The notes under the pieces were generated by a model, which was not told the DNA's origin, ran no database searches, and saw only the letters and a list, made by a program, of their open reading frames with translations. Below are positions 12,601-24,018 of a stretch of DNA of 64,000 nt, piece by piece. A program made the translations under genes and the position numbers. Source of the DNA: Tulasnella sp. 424 (Eukaryota; Basidiomycota; Agaricomycetes; Cantharellales; Tulasnellaceae); assembly GCA_019633425.1 (NCBI GenBank), contig WSUB01000002.1, positions 496,001 to 560,000 of the forward strand, given 5' to 3'. Every line of letters starts with the position of its first letter. Within the stretch, counting starts at the first letter, position 1.

Positions 12601-13714
12601 GCATGAGCGAGGGATGAGGGAAGAGTCTCCCAAGTCGTCAATGTGGGCGAGGGATACTTGCATGGCGTACATCCGCACGGCGCTCATCCAGCTTCGGACG
12701 TCGAGACTGTTATCTACATCTACAGTCACTAGTCCGCCCCATGTCGGATGTCGTACTATGATGTCCAGTCCCTGAACCATGTTTCCGCGAACAAGTCGCG
12801 TCACGCAGGCTTTCCGTAACTTGACTGTCTCGTCTGCGCTAAGCGTTTCGGATAAAAGCTGGCGTCTTCCAAAGTGGAGGGCCTCAAGATGCTCCTTGAC
12901 TGTCGTGAAGAGCTTGTAATCACGCTTCGATAGGTAGACGAAGAGTAGGGAATGCCACTCGCGCAGAGCGGAGGCGATCTCGTCAACCAAAGGTTGCGTT
13001 TGACCAGATGCTGTGTCGTCTCCGGACTTGATAGAAGGTCGGGGCGGACCAAGCTTCTCGGCGGAAGAAGAAGGCGGGGCGATTGTAACGGCACTTGTCT
13101 CAGTCGACCCATTCGGTATCCGTGGCTGGCGCCCTCTAGCATGATCCAGCTCGTCCTCCTCCCGTAGTGTCTCCATTGTATGCTTTTCTCTCCCGTACGG
13201 ATCTTGTCCCAGTTTAACCCGTGCGTAAACCTGCGCCAACGTCCCTTCAGCGTCCGGCAATTCGTCCCTGACGTGAATGTGCGACCGAGGAAATATGGCG
13301 ACGAAGACCTGAGGCTCGTCCAGCGTGGCGAGCAAGCTCGTTTGACCGCTGGGATCATGCTGAGCTTGAGAAAAGGAGCTTCGCGTCGATGAAACGACAT
13401 ATCTGTAATTTTGTACCAAACAAAATGTCCGTCAGCACGCAAGGAGACATTTGATGCAGAAGCAATAGCTGGCACAGCACGACCTACCCGCGATACCAAA
13501 CGTTATTAACGTCTCCATATTGCTCGAAAGCGTATACTTCGTCGCCTGCGTCCAACTTTGCGATAAAATCGAGTGCCGGGTGGGTATTTTGAGGTAAGTC
13601 GCGCAAGGAACCATCGTTGGCTGGCGGAGGCGCAAACGAGGACTGAGCGAGAGGATGGATGGCAAAACCATATATAATGTGTTCAAGTGGGTGCCATTGT
13701 TGCGTCGATGTCAT
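6616..13714 (-). CDS. DOCK-family guanine nucleotide exchange factor (Dck1-like)
   Basis: A large minus-strand gene with a dozen or more short introns encodes roughly 2,000 residues. The N terminus (13,500-13,714) carries an SH3-like segment with DAGDEVYAFEQYGDVNNVWYRG. The middle (about 11,150-12,450) holds the DHR-1/C2-DOCK domain, including NEVYIKLWSGDF and the lipid-binding-type loops. The C-terminal part (about 7,100-8,700) is the DHR-2 catalytic domain with the typical NYVEAALTLKLHADLHEWD. A Ser/Pro-rich tail ends in GSLSRKLGSIVRRGSK. DOCK proteins activate Rac/Cdc42/Rho5-type GTPases at membranes, in fungi usually with an ELMO/Lmo1 partner, and govern polarity and stress responses. The start ATG at 13,714 is chosen because it begins MTSTQQWHPLEHIIYGFAIHP, just before the SH3. 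I see no disruption, but exon borders are not all resolved. Confidence 0.9.
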
Positions 13715-13859
13715 TTCCCCTGTCGTTGATGTCAACCAGGACGGACAGCCTGAAGAAGAGAGGAAGCAGTCAAGAAATGTCTCCGTCCCTGGGCTGGGAT
13801 GCAATCTCGAACACGCGTCGACAAATAACCACCAGCGACCAAACTTGAACTTCGACGCG
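13715..13859. promoter_or_regulatory. short shared promoter region between DOCK and WDR83 genes
   Basis: The start codons of the minus-strand DOCK gene and the plus-strand WD40 gene are only 145 bp apart. Both 5' UTRs and core promoters must therefore sit in, or overlap, this interval. I see no clear TATA box. Confidence 0.55.
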
Positions 13860-15061
13860 ATGACCAGCCCCGCAACAGATGCTCCAAGAACGTTGCACAA
13901 GACTATAACATCTCATAAGGGAGCAGTGAACGTTGTCCGTTATGCCAAAGGGAACGCAAAGTACGCCCTATCAGGTGGTCGGGACCGCCTAATCAAGCTG
14001 TGGAATCGTGAAACCGCTATGGATATTAAAACGTATTCTGGCCACGGCTATGAAGTCTTATGTATCGACGTGTAAGTTTATCTCGTTTGCTGAATATTCT
14101 TTTGGCTTAATTCTGTGGTATCTCTGCTCAGGGCTCACGACAACTCCAAGTTTGCCTCATGCGGTGGCGACCGAGTCGCTTACGTCTGGGATGTCACTTC
14201 TGGGGAGACGATTCGTCGCTTCCATGGACACGCAGGAAGAATAAACGTCGTAGCTCTCAATTCCGATGCCAGTGTGGTTGCTAGCGGTGAGTCTTCCAAA
14301 TACAGTGACCGGAACCTCCCCTCACCTTGTCTCTCCAGGCTCGTACGATTCCACTGTGCGATTATGGGACTTACGGTAAGACGATGCTGAATCGTAATCA
14401 CCTCAGATGCTAATGCCACCAAGCTCTCAGTCCCGTCAGGCAATCCAGACGCTCGATGATGCCCGGGATAGTATCATGTCAATCCATGTTGGACCCACTG
14501 AGATCATAACAGGAAGCGTGGACGGATACGTTCGTTCCTACGACATTAGGAAAGGCCAACTGAACTCAGATCTGATTGGATGTACGTTTTACATTTTTGT
14601 CTTGCAAAGCGTAGCAGTGGGCTGAGACCTGAGTCCTTTCACAGTTCCGGTGTCATCCATTCAACCTATGGAAGACTCGTTGTCTCTCCTAATCGGAACT
14701 CTGGATTCAACGATCCGGTTAATGGATCGCGCAAACGGAACAATGCTCAACTCTTTCAAAGGCCATGTCAACAAAGACTATAGTATCAAGTCTTGCTTCG
14801 GTTACGGTCAAGCCAGCATCATCTGCGGTGACGAGGAAGGACAGATATGGGCATGGGATTTACTGACGGTACACATTACGTCAAGGCTCATCTTTACACT
14901 TGGCTAACTTCATCGTCTAATTACAGGCTACGCCTCTCGGTAACCAACCTCCCCCAAAAGTGCACGAAAAGGTGATCACCTGGATCGAACACCACCCAAC
15001 CAATAGCGGGGATATGTTGACTGCTAGTGCAGACGGCACGGTTAAAATATGGCGGTCTTAG
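13860..15061 (+). CDS. WD40 protein, WDR83/MORG1-like
   Basis: A gene with several short introns (the first exon ends at 14,071, the second starts at 14,133) encodes about 310 residues made almost wholly of WD40 repeats. Typical blade ends are GGRDRLIKLWNRET, GGDRVAYVWDVTSGE, SYDSTVRLWDLRS, TLDSTIRLMDRANG, DEEGQIWAWDL and the final ASADGTVKIWRS. The N terminus (TLHKTITSHKGAVNVVRYAKGN) and the repeat spacing match WDR83, a scaffold linked to MAPK signalling and also found with spliceosomes. A seven-bladed propeller is expected. Orthology to WDR83 is inferred from repeat order and is not proven. Confidence 0.85.
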
Positions 15062-15351
15062 CAGGAACCTCGATCTTGCAGGCCGAGAGATGTTATAAGA
15101 CCGCGTTGGGTTTGCGGGCAGCTGGTCAACCGCAAGGACCATTCAATGAGATCCAATGACCAGGAGACAGCACTCATAAGGCCACTATCTGTAGCAAAAA
15201 GAATTATGAATAAACCTCGATACAATGGGTTCCGATTAGAAGTGTGATTAGAAGTGGTATATTCGTATGATACGACGTGGTCTAATCTCGTCAGAAGAAA
15301 TTATGATAGAGAGTTAAGGCACAACAAGATCCATAGGTCATGAAGCAGAGG

Positions 15352-17612
15352 CTACCGGAGCTCTGCCGGCCATTCCGTTCTTCGCCGCCACCGTCCATCG
15401 GGTGTGAAACGAGGGTTAATCGGGTACGATAAACCATCAGCCTCACTGTGCCCGATGGGGACTGAAACAGAGATGGCACCGAATGAGTATAATCCTGATA
15501 TTGCATGAAAACAGACTCTGCTCACAGATCCAGCCCCAGGGATTCTTGCCCATGACCTGTTCCCAGTTTGTCCTCCAACTACCGAGCCACCATATATTGC
15601 CTTCAGTCTTTAATCCTCCCCATTCTTCATCCCACGCGCGCCTAGTGCGCTTCTTTGCCCTGTTGGATTGATGTGCATGAGCTCAAGATTTTCCCGTGCT
15701 ATACATGCAAGTCGCCACTGACTTGAGGTTCCACCAGGGAAACATTTGGGACAAAGTGTAACTCTCTCTTTCCTGCATGCTCTTTATGCCATAATCTTCC
15801 ACTGTTGTAAGATTAAGCATTATAAGATAGGTATGAGTGACCCCCAATCCGAGTGTGAAGAGCGCAAACAAGCCAGTTCTGTAGAAAGATTGTTCGTAGA
15901 TTCGGAGTCAGGCGATTAGTGTTACGTTGAATGAATTAACCTGACGACGTACAATACGATAACCACCAATTGCGGTATGTCCACGTCTTTGTTTACGTGG
16001 CTTGCCTGGGCATTCAAGGCAATCAAAGTGAAGCAGATCCAGGCACAATAGACGAAACCCCAGTAAACAAAATTCACAAAGAACTGTAAATCGTAGATTA
16101 GAACGTGATTTTTCCCGTGAGGGTCGGGTAGACCATACCTTGCGGTTTCTTGCCCCCACACAATGTCCTATCCCTATGTGAAACGGATTTAGCGCGAGAG
16201 GAACGCCTTTGGCAACTACTCTATTACTCACAGGGACAATGGTGATCAAAATTTAGGACACCTAAATCGAGTGAGCCAGGGAACAAATGCGTCAGCGAAG
16301 CTTCACACCCTTCTTGATGGCAAAATTACAGCTTACATGTCGCGCACACCCGACAATGATGCGCCCTGATTGGCTTTACGAAACCTTCGCGATTACAGTA
16401 TCGGTAGTCTTCAGCAAGCATTGCGTGCCTTGGGGGCTGGCGGGTATTGGCGAGTGGCGGCAGATCGGTCGGTGGTGGTGGTGGTTTTGGTTTTAATTCC
16501 CCGAACCCTCTAAATGGAGGAAGCTGACGCGTGTTGGACCCCAGTGTGGATGACTGAACAGCAGTAGCGTCGGTCTCCCGAGACATCTTTGTCTTGGCGT
16601 GCGTGCTGCCGATGCTCGGAAAGACATCGAGCTCAGTGACCTCGTCCGCTGGATCATGCGCCGCGGTTGCACTGCTTGGTGGAGGATAGCCAGGTTGTGA
16701 AGGTGATGGTGCCACATCGCTTTGGTCGTGGTGGGCTTCGACAGTAACGCTTGTTTCCGATTTCGGCTGGGTTTTTTCCTGGTCGGCATTGGTCGGCTGT
16801 GGCTGAACACGAGGCTCATTGGCAACGCCCGTTCGGGATGTCGTTCGACTCACGGGTTCGTGAGTGTCCAAACTTCCCAGATCCGGAGCCTGTACATCAT
16901 GCCTCTCTGCGTGCTCGAGATCGTATTGGTATGGGTCGATGGAAGTGTTGGTGGCGCTGTGCGCATCCCATTGCCGCGGACCTGACGCCTGCGACTCGTA
17001 TCGGGGACCAGCAACGGTTTCCGTGTTTGGCGGCGGTGACGGCTTGACGTACTGTTCATAACGTATCATTAGAATTGCATGTTATCCACCCGTTCAAAAG
17101 GACACATACGTCGCGCGCAAAACCAGGTGGAGTGGTGATAATCTGGGAAAGTGGTTCAAATTCCCGAAAATGCATTTGGTAAATATGAGATGCCTCACCT
17201 TGCCGTAGGTCCATACGCACATGACCCACAAAACCCAGTAAATTGCCATAAAAGAGACTGGTAGGAGTCATAAAGTCAGTACCGAGCTGGTTCCGCGTGT
17301 TGCGATAAGTCGCTTACTTCCAACGGCCCTGCCGCCTCCAACAGCTCCGGGATCCTGCCTGATGAGCGGAACACAAGCTCTCCCAACATAGACGTAGGTT
17401 GCAAATATGATCAAGCCAATAACGATGAACACTGCGAGCTTCCTCGCAATCCATGGTGGTGGCTTTGTCCGGTTGGCCCGTTTGGCCCGTTGTTCCTGTT
17501 GAACTTGTCGGAAAGACTTGAAGTTTCTCTGAGGATCTGGAGTACATGTGTGTGACTTGACATCGGCCATCGTTTGATCCGCCGGATCTTGTTGGACGAC
17601 CTGAGCGTCCAT
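15352..17612 (-). CDS. DHHC-type protein S-acyltransferase (palmitoyltransferase)
   Basis: Minus-strand gene starting MDAQVVQQDPADQTMADVK at 17,612. Early membrane segments are visible (KLAVFIVIGLIIFATYVYVG). A long disordered insert follows (about 200 residues, coded about 16,450-17,070, rich in Pro, Gln and Thr). Next comes the Cys-rich domain KPIRAHHCRVCATCKL, joined by splicing to FDHHCPWIGHCVGARNRK, with the catalytic Cys in DHHC. Two more hydrophobic segments follow (VNFVYWGFVYCAWICFTLIAL and FALFTLGLGVTHTYLIML). The C terminus carries the fungal motif NIWWLGSWRTNWEQVMGKNPWGW and ends ADGLSYPINPRF...EWPAELR. The enzyme attaches palmitate to cysteines of membrane proteins. The Cys that would complete the first CxxC before the DHHC region is replaced (YCNREGF). 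The 5' end of this gene is duplicated inside the F-box array. Confidence 0.9.
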
Positions 17613-18684
17613 GGCGGACAGGAGGGGTGAAAGGGTGAAGTGGAACCGTCACCGGTGACGGCCGCTTTTGCGGACTGAAACGCCGTCCCTTCACATGCAT
17701 GACGTAACCACGACCTACGTCTCAATCACCGACAAAAATAGGCAAACTCCTAAAATTATGCCTCAACTTGGAAATTTCCTGCATTGGGTGACTGCCTGGG
17801 TTAAGATAAAAATGTGTGTTGGCAAATATTTGCTTCGAACTTTTTTAGCTGATCGCCTGTGGGGTGCCCCCACGCCGCCGGATCAAAAGCACCTCGCTCT
17901 CCAGCCTCTATTCACCCCCCACCCACCATTAACCTCATCTCCAGATCCCAGGAAGGACAGGGACCTAGATACATCTCACGGAAGTAGTCTTTTCGTTCAC
18001 TCACGAAACGTTTGACACCATCAATTGTTCCCAATAGGTAAAATATATATCAGTTAAACACCTTCAATCCGCACACGATCGGGAACTGTGTCTTCAAGTG
18101 GGAGACACTGACAATTTCTGAGGCTCATTTGACAAGGTACGCAGTAGGTGTAGATGCTTTCATACCTTCGATCGGCCGTCTTGTATATACAAGGAATCAA
18201 CGACTACATATAAGAAAACGCGGGAGGGGGATTCTATCACGTTTGTATCTGACTTGTATGTGTAGTTATGAAGCTGTGACAGTAAGTTAGTGTGCAAGGT
18301 GGTCCGACAAGCAGTGAATCAAAAGCCATGTTTGGCGTGCAATCTCTGTGCCTCGACCGTGACAGTCATGCCAAATCGCACTCGACTTACTATCCGTTAC
18401 GTAATCGTCTCTGTTCACACACTCGAATTCAGAACCATCTACCTTCCTTTTTTAGCCGATTACCGGGAAGCATATATATACCAAGTCTCACTAGTAGCTA
18501 CAGACAGCTCTACCCGTTCCGGTATCGAAGGACAACGCATCACCAGGCGACAGAGAGGTAATATCGTGTTGGCGAGGTTTTCTGGGGATATATAGCTACC
18601 AGACTTACCTACGGACTGCCAAAATAGCCCGCACTCGAACGTTCTCAACCGGAGGAATCTATATCTGGAACGCAAGCATCCGCT
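17613..18684. other. intergenic region between DHHC gene and F-box gene 1, shared with the array
   Basis: No gene is supported. The right part (about 18,130-18,684) recurs with high identity upstream of F-box gene 2 (20,749-21,262), and the part from about 18,366 recurs upstream of F-box gene 3 (23,700-24,018). It is therefore the promoter/leader part of the duplicated unit. A stretch near 17,970-18,060 is AT-rich and unremarkable. Confidence 0.6.
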
Positions 18685-20289
18685 ATGAGTCCGCATACCG
18701 CAACGTTGGCCATGCACAATCGGAGCCGTAACCCCACTCCCAATTATCATCTTCCAGTCGAACTGGTCATCTTCATTCTTCAGCTTCTCTTCCCGGACAC
18801 GGACGAATCAGACCGATCGACGGAGGACATGGCGGAACTCTACCGCCTCCGCCTAGTATCCAAATCTTGGAAGGAGTTGGTAGAGAACACGCCAACGTTA
18901 TGGACACACATCCTGGCAACCGACTACCCGATCCCCGTCATCCGGGATTGTCTCCGATGGTCAAAAAGCTACCCTCTGCGGATTACAATTTTTTACTGGC
19001 CATCTCGCAGGGATGATTCTCCCCCCAAGCCATTAACCCCGTACCTACAGCTCCTACAACCCCACTCGTCTCGGTGGAGGTCAGTGACTTGCACCGTCCG
19101 CGGTGAGCCGGACCCAGACAATGAACATGTCAGGAACTTCCTCGAGTCACCAGCACCAATCCTCCACAGTATCTACGTAGGCTTCGGCACACCACCACTG
19201 GTGCCAACGATGAATTTGGCAGGCGGGCAGGCCAAAAAACTGAAACACTTGGAGCTCGAATATGTCATATTGCCATGGTCATCCAACCTTCTCAACGATT
19301 TGGAGACATTCCATCTTGTAGCGGAGGTTACAATCCCAGCAGAAGAGATCATCAACCTCTTCGCCAAGAGTCCGGGTCTCAGACGCCTCCAATTGTCCTG
19401 TGAGGGCACGGAGGGCCAAAACAACCAGACCGCTCCCGTCGCCCCCGCGTTGGACACAATCGCCCATTCATTGGAGGAAGCTGTCATTTTCACCCTCCCC
19501 CATATTGCTAGCCAGATCCTCTCTCGCATTTCCATGCCGCGCTGCAGGTCTCTCACGCTGTCAACCGATTTTACGACTTTAGACGACGGTATCCATACCC
19601 TGGACGACGCGTTGGTGCAGTTCATGCCCAAGATCGGAGACGCACTACGCTTGGGTGGGAGGACAACACTAACCTTTCTGGAGCAGCAGCTCAAATACGA
19701 GTGGAACAGTTCCTCTGGATATGGCGCATTCAAATTTTGCTTGGAAATCTCAGGCGTTGAGCTTGAGATTCTAATCGAATGGATCCGGAATCTCGCTACC
19801 GTATCAGGGTCCCGACTAGAATTGGAAGTCAGCTTAGTAGGGATCCCCAATCTACAACTAGGCCGAAGGCTGGGTGAATGGAACGAAATCACAAAACTAT
19901 CCGCCACAACCGAATACTTAGCGCTGGAATCGTACGAAGTGGATGTGATAAACACTATCCTACACATTCTGGGTGATTCAAAAGTCCCTACCGATGGGGT
20001 TTCCCGGTCCTGGACCTTCCCGAACCTTCAGGAGCTCGACCTTCGCCTTTCCGGGTATTCTCTCATTGAGGTTTTCAACATGCTCGGCAGAAGATACCTT
20101 CCCGACACGCATGTTCAGGCTATGGAAAGATCGGGCCTGGCAATGCAGCCTCCTCCTCCTCCCAGACTAGATGTTTGGGTGCAGTACCGAAACGGGCCCG
20201 CAGCAATGGCGATCATGACGGCAATGGAAAATCATTGGGGCGTGAAGAGTTTGAATAGGGTAGAGTTGACGCTCGAAGACTACGAATAA
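18685..20289 (+). CDS. F-box-like protein, array copy 1
   Basis: A single-exon ORF of 534 residues. Residues about 22-72 form an F-box-like domain: LPVELVIFILQLLF, then LYRLRLVSKSWKELVENTPTLWTHI. The rest is rich in leucine in an irregular LRR-like pattern (for example NLQELDLRLSGYSLIEVFNMLGRRYLP) and may form the substrate-binding half. F-box proteins link targets to SKP1-Cullin ubiquitin ligases; the target here is unknown. Such families are strongly expanded in Agaricomycetes. The start is the conserved MSPHTATLAMHNRSRNPTPNY shared by all three copies. No break is seen. Confidence 0.85.
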   Translation: MSPHTATLAMHNRSRNPTPNYHLPVELVIFILQLLFPDTDESDRSTEDMAELYRLRLVSKSWKELVENTPTLWTHILATDYPIPVIRDCLRWSKSYPLRITIFYWPSRRDDSPPKPLTPYLQLLQPHSSRWRSVTCTVRGEPDPDNEHVRNFLESPAPILHSIYVGFGTPPLVPTMNLAGGQAKKLKHLELEYVILPWSSNLLNDLETFHLVAEVTIPAEEIINLFAKSPGLRRLQLSCEGTEGQNNQTAPVAPALDTIAHSLEEAVIFTLPHIASQILSRISMPRCRSLTLSTDFTTLDDGIHTLDDALVQFMPKIGDALRLGGRTTLTFLEQQLKYEWNSSSGYGAFKFCLEISGVELEILIEWIRNLATVSGSRLELEVSLVGIPNLQLGRRLGEWNEITKLSATTEYLALESYEVDVINTILHILGDSKVPTDGVSRSWTFPNLQELDLRLSGYSLIEVFNMLGRRYLPDTHVQAMERSGLAMQPPPPPRLDVWVQYRNGPAAMAIMTAMENHWGVKSLNRVELTLEDYE

Positions 20290-20720
20290 GACACCAAGTA
20301 TTTGAAGATAAAAGGTATGCAATAGAGGTCTACATACGAAGTCCTGGACTGATTTGTATTGCCTTCTAGTCTTCTAGCGATTACACGGCGAGTGGACAAG
20401 CATGGGAGACTTCAATGGTCGATACTACCTTTCTTACTTCTCTCCGTCATGACCCATTACTCCACGAAACATTCTCCATCTTACACTAGTTGGCATTCCA
20501 GGCGCAGACGGAAGCCGAGTTATTGCGCTTTTCGCAGCTGATGAACGTTGACGAGTAAAGCGTGGCTGTACCTTCACTTGTAGGATCGTTGTCGGTATTT
20601 GATATGTTTCTGCTCATGTAGAGACCCGACCCTCTCATACAGAATCGACGCAGAGATCTTGCAACCACCTTACATATTAAACCTGGCCTACAAAGCACCT
20701 AACGCGGATGAAGTCGCCGC

Positions 20721-20749
20721 TGCAAATATGATCAAGCCAATAACAATGA
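20721..20749 (-). pseudogene. 29-bp remnant of the DHHC gene in the array
   Basis: The bases at 20,721-20,749 match 17,400-17,428 (part of the first membrane segment of the palmitoyltransferase) with one mismatch. They are followed directly by sequence that belongs about 700 bp further along (near 18,136). This is the short remaining trace of the DHHC part of the duplicated unit between copies 1 and 2. Confidence 0.65.
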
Positions 20750-21262
20750 GTAGGTGTAGACGCTTTCACGCATTCGATCGGCCGTCTTATACATGCGAGG
20801 AATCAACGACTATAAGAAACGCGGAAGGGGGATTCTATCATGATTGTCTTCGACATTTATGTGTATTTGTAAAGCTGCAACAGTAAGTTAGTGTGCAAGG
20901 TGGTCCGACAAGCAGTGAATCAAAAGCCATGTTTGGTGGGGTGCAATCTCTGTGCCTCGATATCGACAGCCATGCCAACGTGCCGACTTCCTATCCGTTA
21001 CGTAATCGTCTCCGTTCACACACGTCTACTTCCTTTTGTAGCCGATTACCGGGGACAGCAATCTCACTAGTAGCTACAGACAGCTCTACCCGTTCCGGTA
21101 TCGAAGGACGACGCATTACCAGGCGACAGAGAGGTGATGTCATGTTGGCGAACTTTCTGATAATATATAGCAACCAGACTTACCTACGGACCGTTGCCAA
21201 AATAGCCCGCACTCGAACGTCCTCAACCGAAGGGATCTATTTCTGGAACGCAAGCACCCGCT

Positions 21263-23023
21263 ATGAGCCCGCATACCGCAACGTTGGCCATGCACAATCG
21301 GAGCCGTAACCCCACTCCCAATTATCACCTTCCAGTCGAACTGGGCACCTTCATTCTTCAGCTTCTCTTCCCGGACACGGACGAGTCAGACCGATCGAAG
21401 GAGGACATGGCGGAACTCTACGGCCTCCGCCTTGTATCCAAATCTTGGAAGGAGTTGGTGGAGAATACACCAACGTTGTGGACATATGTAACGGCAACCG
21501 ACTACCCGATCCCCGTCATCCGGGATTGTCTCCGACGGTCAAAAAACTGCCCTCTGCGGATTGCAATTTTTTACTGGCCATTTCTCCTGGACGATTCTCC
21601 CCCCAAGCCATTAACCCCGTACCTACAGCTCCTACAACCCCACTCGTCTCGGTGGAGGTCAGTGTCTTGCACCGTCTGCGGTGAGCCGGATCCAGGCAAT
21701 GAACATGTCAGGAACTTCCTCGAGTCACCAGCACCAATCCTCCAGAGTATCTACGCAAGCTTCGGCACACGGCCACTGGTGCCAACGATAAATTTGGCAG
21801 GCGGGCAGGCCAAAAACCTGAAACACTTGGACCTCCAATCTATCGTATTGCCATGGTCATCCAACCTTCTCAGCGGTTTGGAGACATTCCGTCTTGTATC
21901 GCAGGATATAATCCCAGCAGAAGAGATCATCAACCTCTTCGCCAAGAGTCCGTGTCTCAGACGCTTCGAGTTGTCCTGTCATGGCACGGAGGGCCAGAAC
22001 AACCAGACCGCTCCCGTCGCCCCCGCGTTGGACACAATCGCCCATTCGTTGGAGGAAGCTGTCGTTTCCACCCTCCCTCATATTTCCAGCCAGATCCTCT
22101 CTCGCGTTTCCATGCCGCGCTGCGGGTCCCTCACGCTGTCAACCGATTTTACGCTTTTGGGCGACGGCATCGATACCCTGGACGACGCGTTGGTGCAGTT
22201 CATGCCCAAGATCGGAGACGCACTACGCTTGGGTGGGAGGACAACACTAACCTTTNNNNNNNNNNNNNNNNNNNNNNNNNNNNNNNNNNNNNNNNNNNNN
22301 NNNNNNNNNNNNNNNNNNNNNNNNNNNNNNNNNNNNNNNNNNNNNNNNNNNNNNCTGGACGACGCGTTGGTGCAGTTCATGCCCAAGATCGGAGACGCAC
22401 TACGCTTGGGTGGGAGGACAACACTAACCTTTTTGGACCCGCGCGAATACGAGTGGAGGAGTTCCTCTAAATACAACGCATTCAATTTCTCCTTGAAAAT
22501 CTCAGGCGTTGAGCCTGAGATTCTAATCGAATGGGTCCGGAATCTTGCTACCGCATCAGGGTCCCGACTAGAATTGGAAGTCAGCTTAACGATCTCCAAT
22601 CTGCGACTAGCCCAAAGGCTGGGTGAATGGAACGAAATCACAAAACTATCCATCACATCCGAGTACTCAGAACTGTATTCGTACGAAGTGGATGGGATAA
22701 CCTCTCTCCTAGACTTTCTGGGTAATCCAAAAGTCGATCCTACCGATGGGCTTTCCTGGTCCTGGACCTTCCCGGACCTTCAGGAGCTCGACCTTCGCCC
22801 TTCCGGGTATGGTCTCATTAAGGTTTTCAACATGCTCAGCAGAAGATACCTTCCCGACACGCATGCTCAGGCTATGGAAGGATCGGGCCTGGCAATCCAG
22901 CCTCCTCCCAAACTAGATGTTCGGGTGAAGTACCCAATCGAGCCTGCAGAAATGGCGATCATGACGGCACTGGAAAATCATTGGGGCGTGAAGAGTTTGA
23001 ATAGAGAAGAGCTTGAAGACTAG
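21263..23023 (+). CDS. F-box-like protein, array copy 2 (contains an assembly gap)
   Basis: An F-box-like paralog of copies 1 and 3 (MSPHTATLAMHNRSRNPTPNYHLPVELGTFILQLLF; LRLVSKSWKELVENTPTLWTYV). The frame runs through 99 Ns at 22,256-22,354 and reads as 586 residues. The 78 bp before the gap are repeated exactly after it. Removing the Ns and one repeat (177 nt, 59 codons) keeps the frame and gives 527 residues, close to the 534 and 538 of its neighbours. The gene itself is thus probably intact and the gap an assembly artefact. Its function is as inferred for copy 1. Confidence 0.8.
   Translation: MSPHTATLAMHNRSRNPTPNYHLPVELGTFILQLLFPDTDESDRSKEDMAELYGLRLVSKSWKELVENTPTLWTYVTATDYPIPVIRDCLRRSKNCPLRIAIFYWPFLLDDSPPKPLTPYLQLLQPHSSRWRSVSCTVCGEPDPGNEHVRNFLESPAPILQSIYASFGTRPLVPTINLAGGQAKNLKHLDLQSIVLPWSSNLLSGLETFRLVSQDIIPAEEIINLFAKSPCLRRFELSCHGTEGQNNQTAPVAPALDTIAHSLEEAVVSTLPHISSQILSRVSMPRCGSLTLSTDFTLLGDGIDTLDDALVQFMPKIGDALRLGGRTTLTFXXXXXXXXXXXXXXXXXXXXXXXXXXXXXXXXXLDDALVQFMPKIGDALRLGGRTTLTFLDPREYEWRSSSKYNAFNFSLKISGVEPEILIEWVRNLATASGSRLELEVSLTISNLRLAQRLGEWNEITKLSITSEYSELYSYEVDGITSLLDFLGNPKVDPTDGLSWSWTFPDLQELDLRPSGYGLIKVFNMLSRRYLPDTHAQAMEGSGLAIQPPPKLDVRVKYPIEPAEMAIMTALENHWGVKSLNREELED
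22256..22354. other. assembly gap (99 N)
   Basis: A run of 99 undetermined bases within F-box copy 2, flanked on both sides by the same 78-bp sequence (22,178-22,255 and 22,355-22,432). This is the usual signature of two contig ends that overlap but were scaffolded with Ns instead of merged. Confidence 0.95.
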
Positions 23024-23453
23024 GAATAAGACACCAAGTATTTGAAGATAAAGGTATACAATAGGGGTTTACATTCGAAGTCCTGGACTGATCTTTACTG
23101 TCTTCTAGCCTTCTAGCGCTTGCGTGGCGATTGGACGAGCATGGGAGACTTAAATGAAAGATACTACCTTTGTTGCTTCTCTCCGCCATAACCCGAATTT
23201 TCTCCATCTTATACTAGCTGGCATTGCAGGCGCAGACGGGAGGCTGGTTATTGCACCTTTTGCAGCTGCTAAACGTTGACGAGTAAAGCGTGGCTGTACC
23301 TTCACTTGTAGAATCGTCGTCGGTACTTGACACGTTTCTGCTCATATGAAGATCCGACCCTCTCATACAGAACCAATGCCGGTATTGGGATGTTGCAACC
23401 ACACTACATATTAAACCGGGCCACAGAGCAGCTAACGCGAATGAAGTCGCCGC

Positions 23454-23700
23454 TGCAAATATGATCAAGCCAATAACAATGAACACTACGAGCTTCCTCG
23501 TAATCCATGGTGGTGGCTTTGTCCGGTTGGCCGGTTGGCCGGTTGTTCCGTTGGACTTGTCGGAAAGACTTGAAGTTTCTCTGAGGATCTGGAGATGTGT
23601 GAGACTTGACATCTGCCATCGTTTGATCCGCCGGATCTTGTTGGACGACCTGAGCATCCGTGGTGGACAGGAGAGGTGAAAGGGTGAAGTGAGACCGTCA
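23454..23700 (-). pseudogene. duplicated 5' fragment of the DHHC palmitoyltransferase gene
   Basis: About 247 bp match 17,400-17,653, the first coding exon and start region of the palmitoyltransferase, on the same strand. The copy still encodes MADVKSHT, then PDPQRNFKSFRQVQ, and the start of the first membrane segment, but the residues in between have indels that shift the frame around 23,530-23,550. The upstream ATG of the parent (MDAQ) is ACG here. No other part of the enzyme follows, so it cannot encode an acyltransferase. It sits between F-box copies 2 and 3. Confidence 0.85.
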
Positions 23701-24018
23701 CACTATGCCAATCGCAACGCGCCAAATTCGTTACGTAATTGTCTCTGTTCACACACTCGAAGGTCCGTCTACTTTCCTTTTTTAGCCGACCTCCACTGAA
23801 TCCTCCACACAGAAAGCATACCAAGTGTCACTAGGAGCTACAGACAGCTCTACCCGTTCAGGCATTAAAGGACGACCAAACGACAGTGAGGTAATGTCAT
23901 GTTGGCGATTCTGATAATATAAATATCTACCAAACTTACCTGCGGACGGTTGCCAAAATAGCCCGCACTCAGGCGTCCTCGACCGGAGGAATTTATTTCT
24001 GGAACGCAAGCATCAGCT

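Noticed and set aside
22178..22432. Internal repeat domain in F-box copy 2
   Set aside because: The repeat is exact and flanks Ns, so it is best explained by unmerged contig ends.
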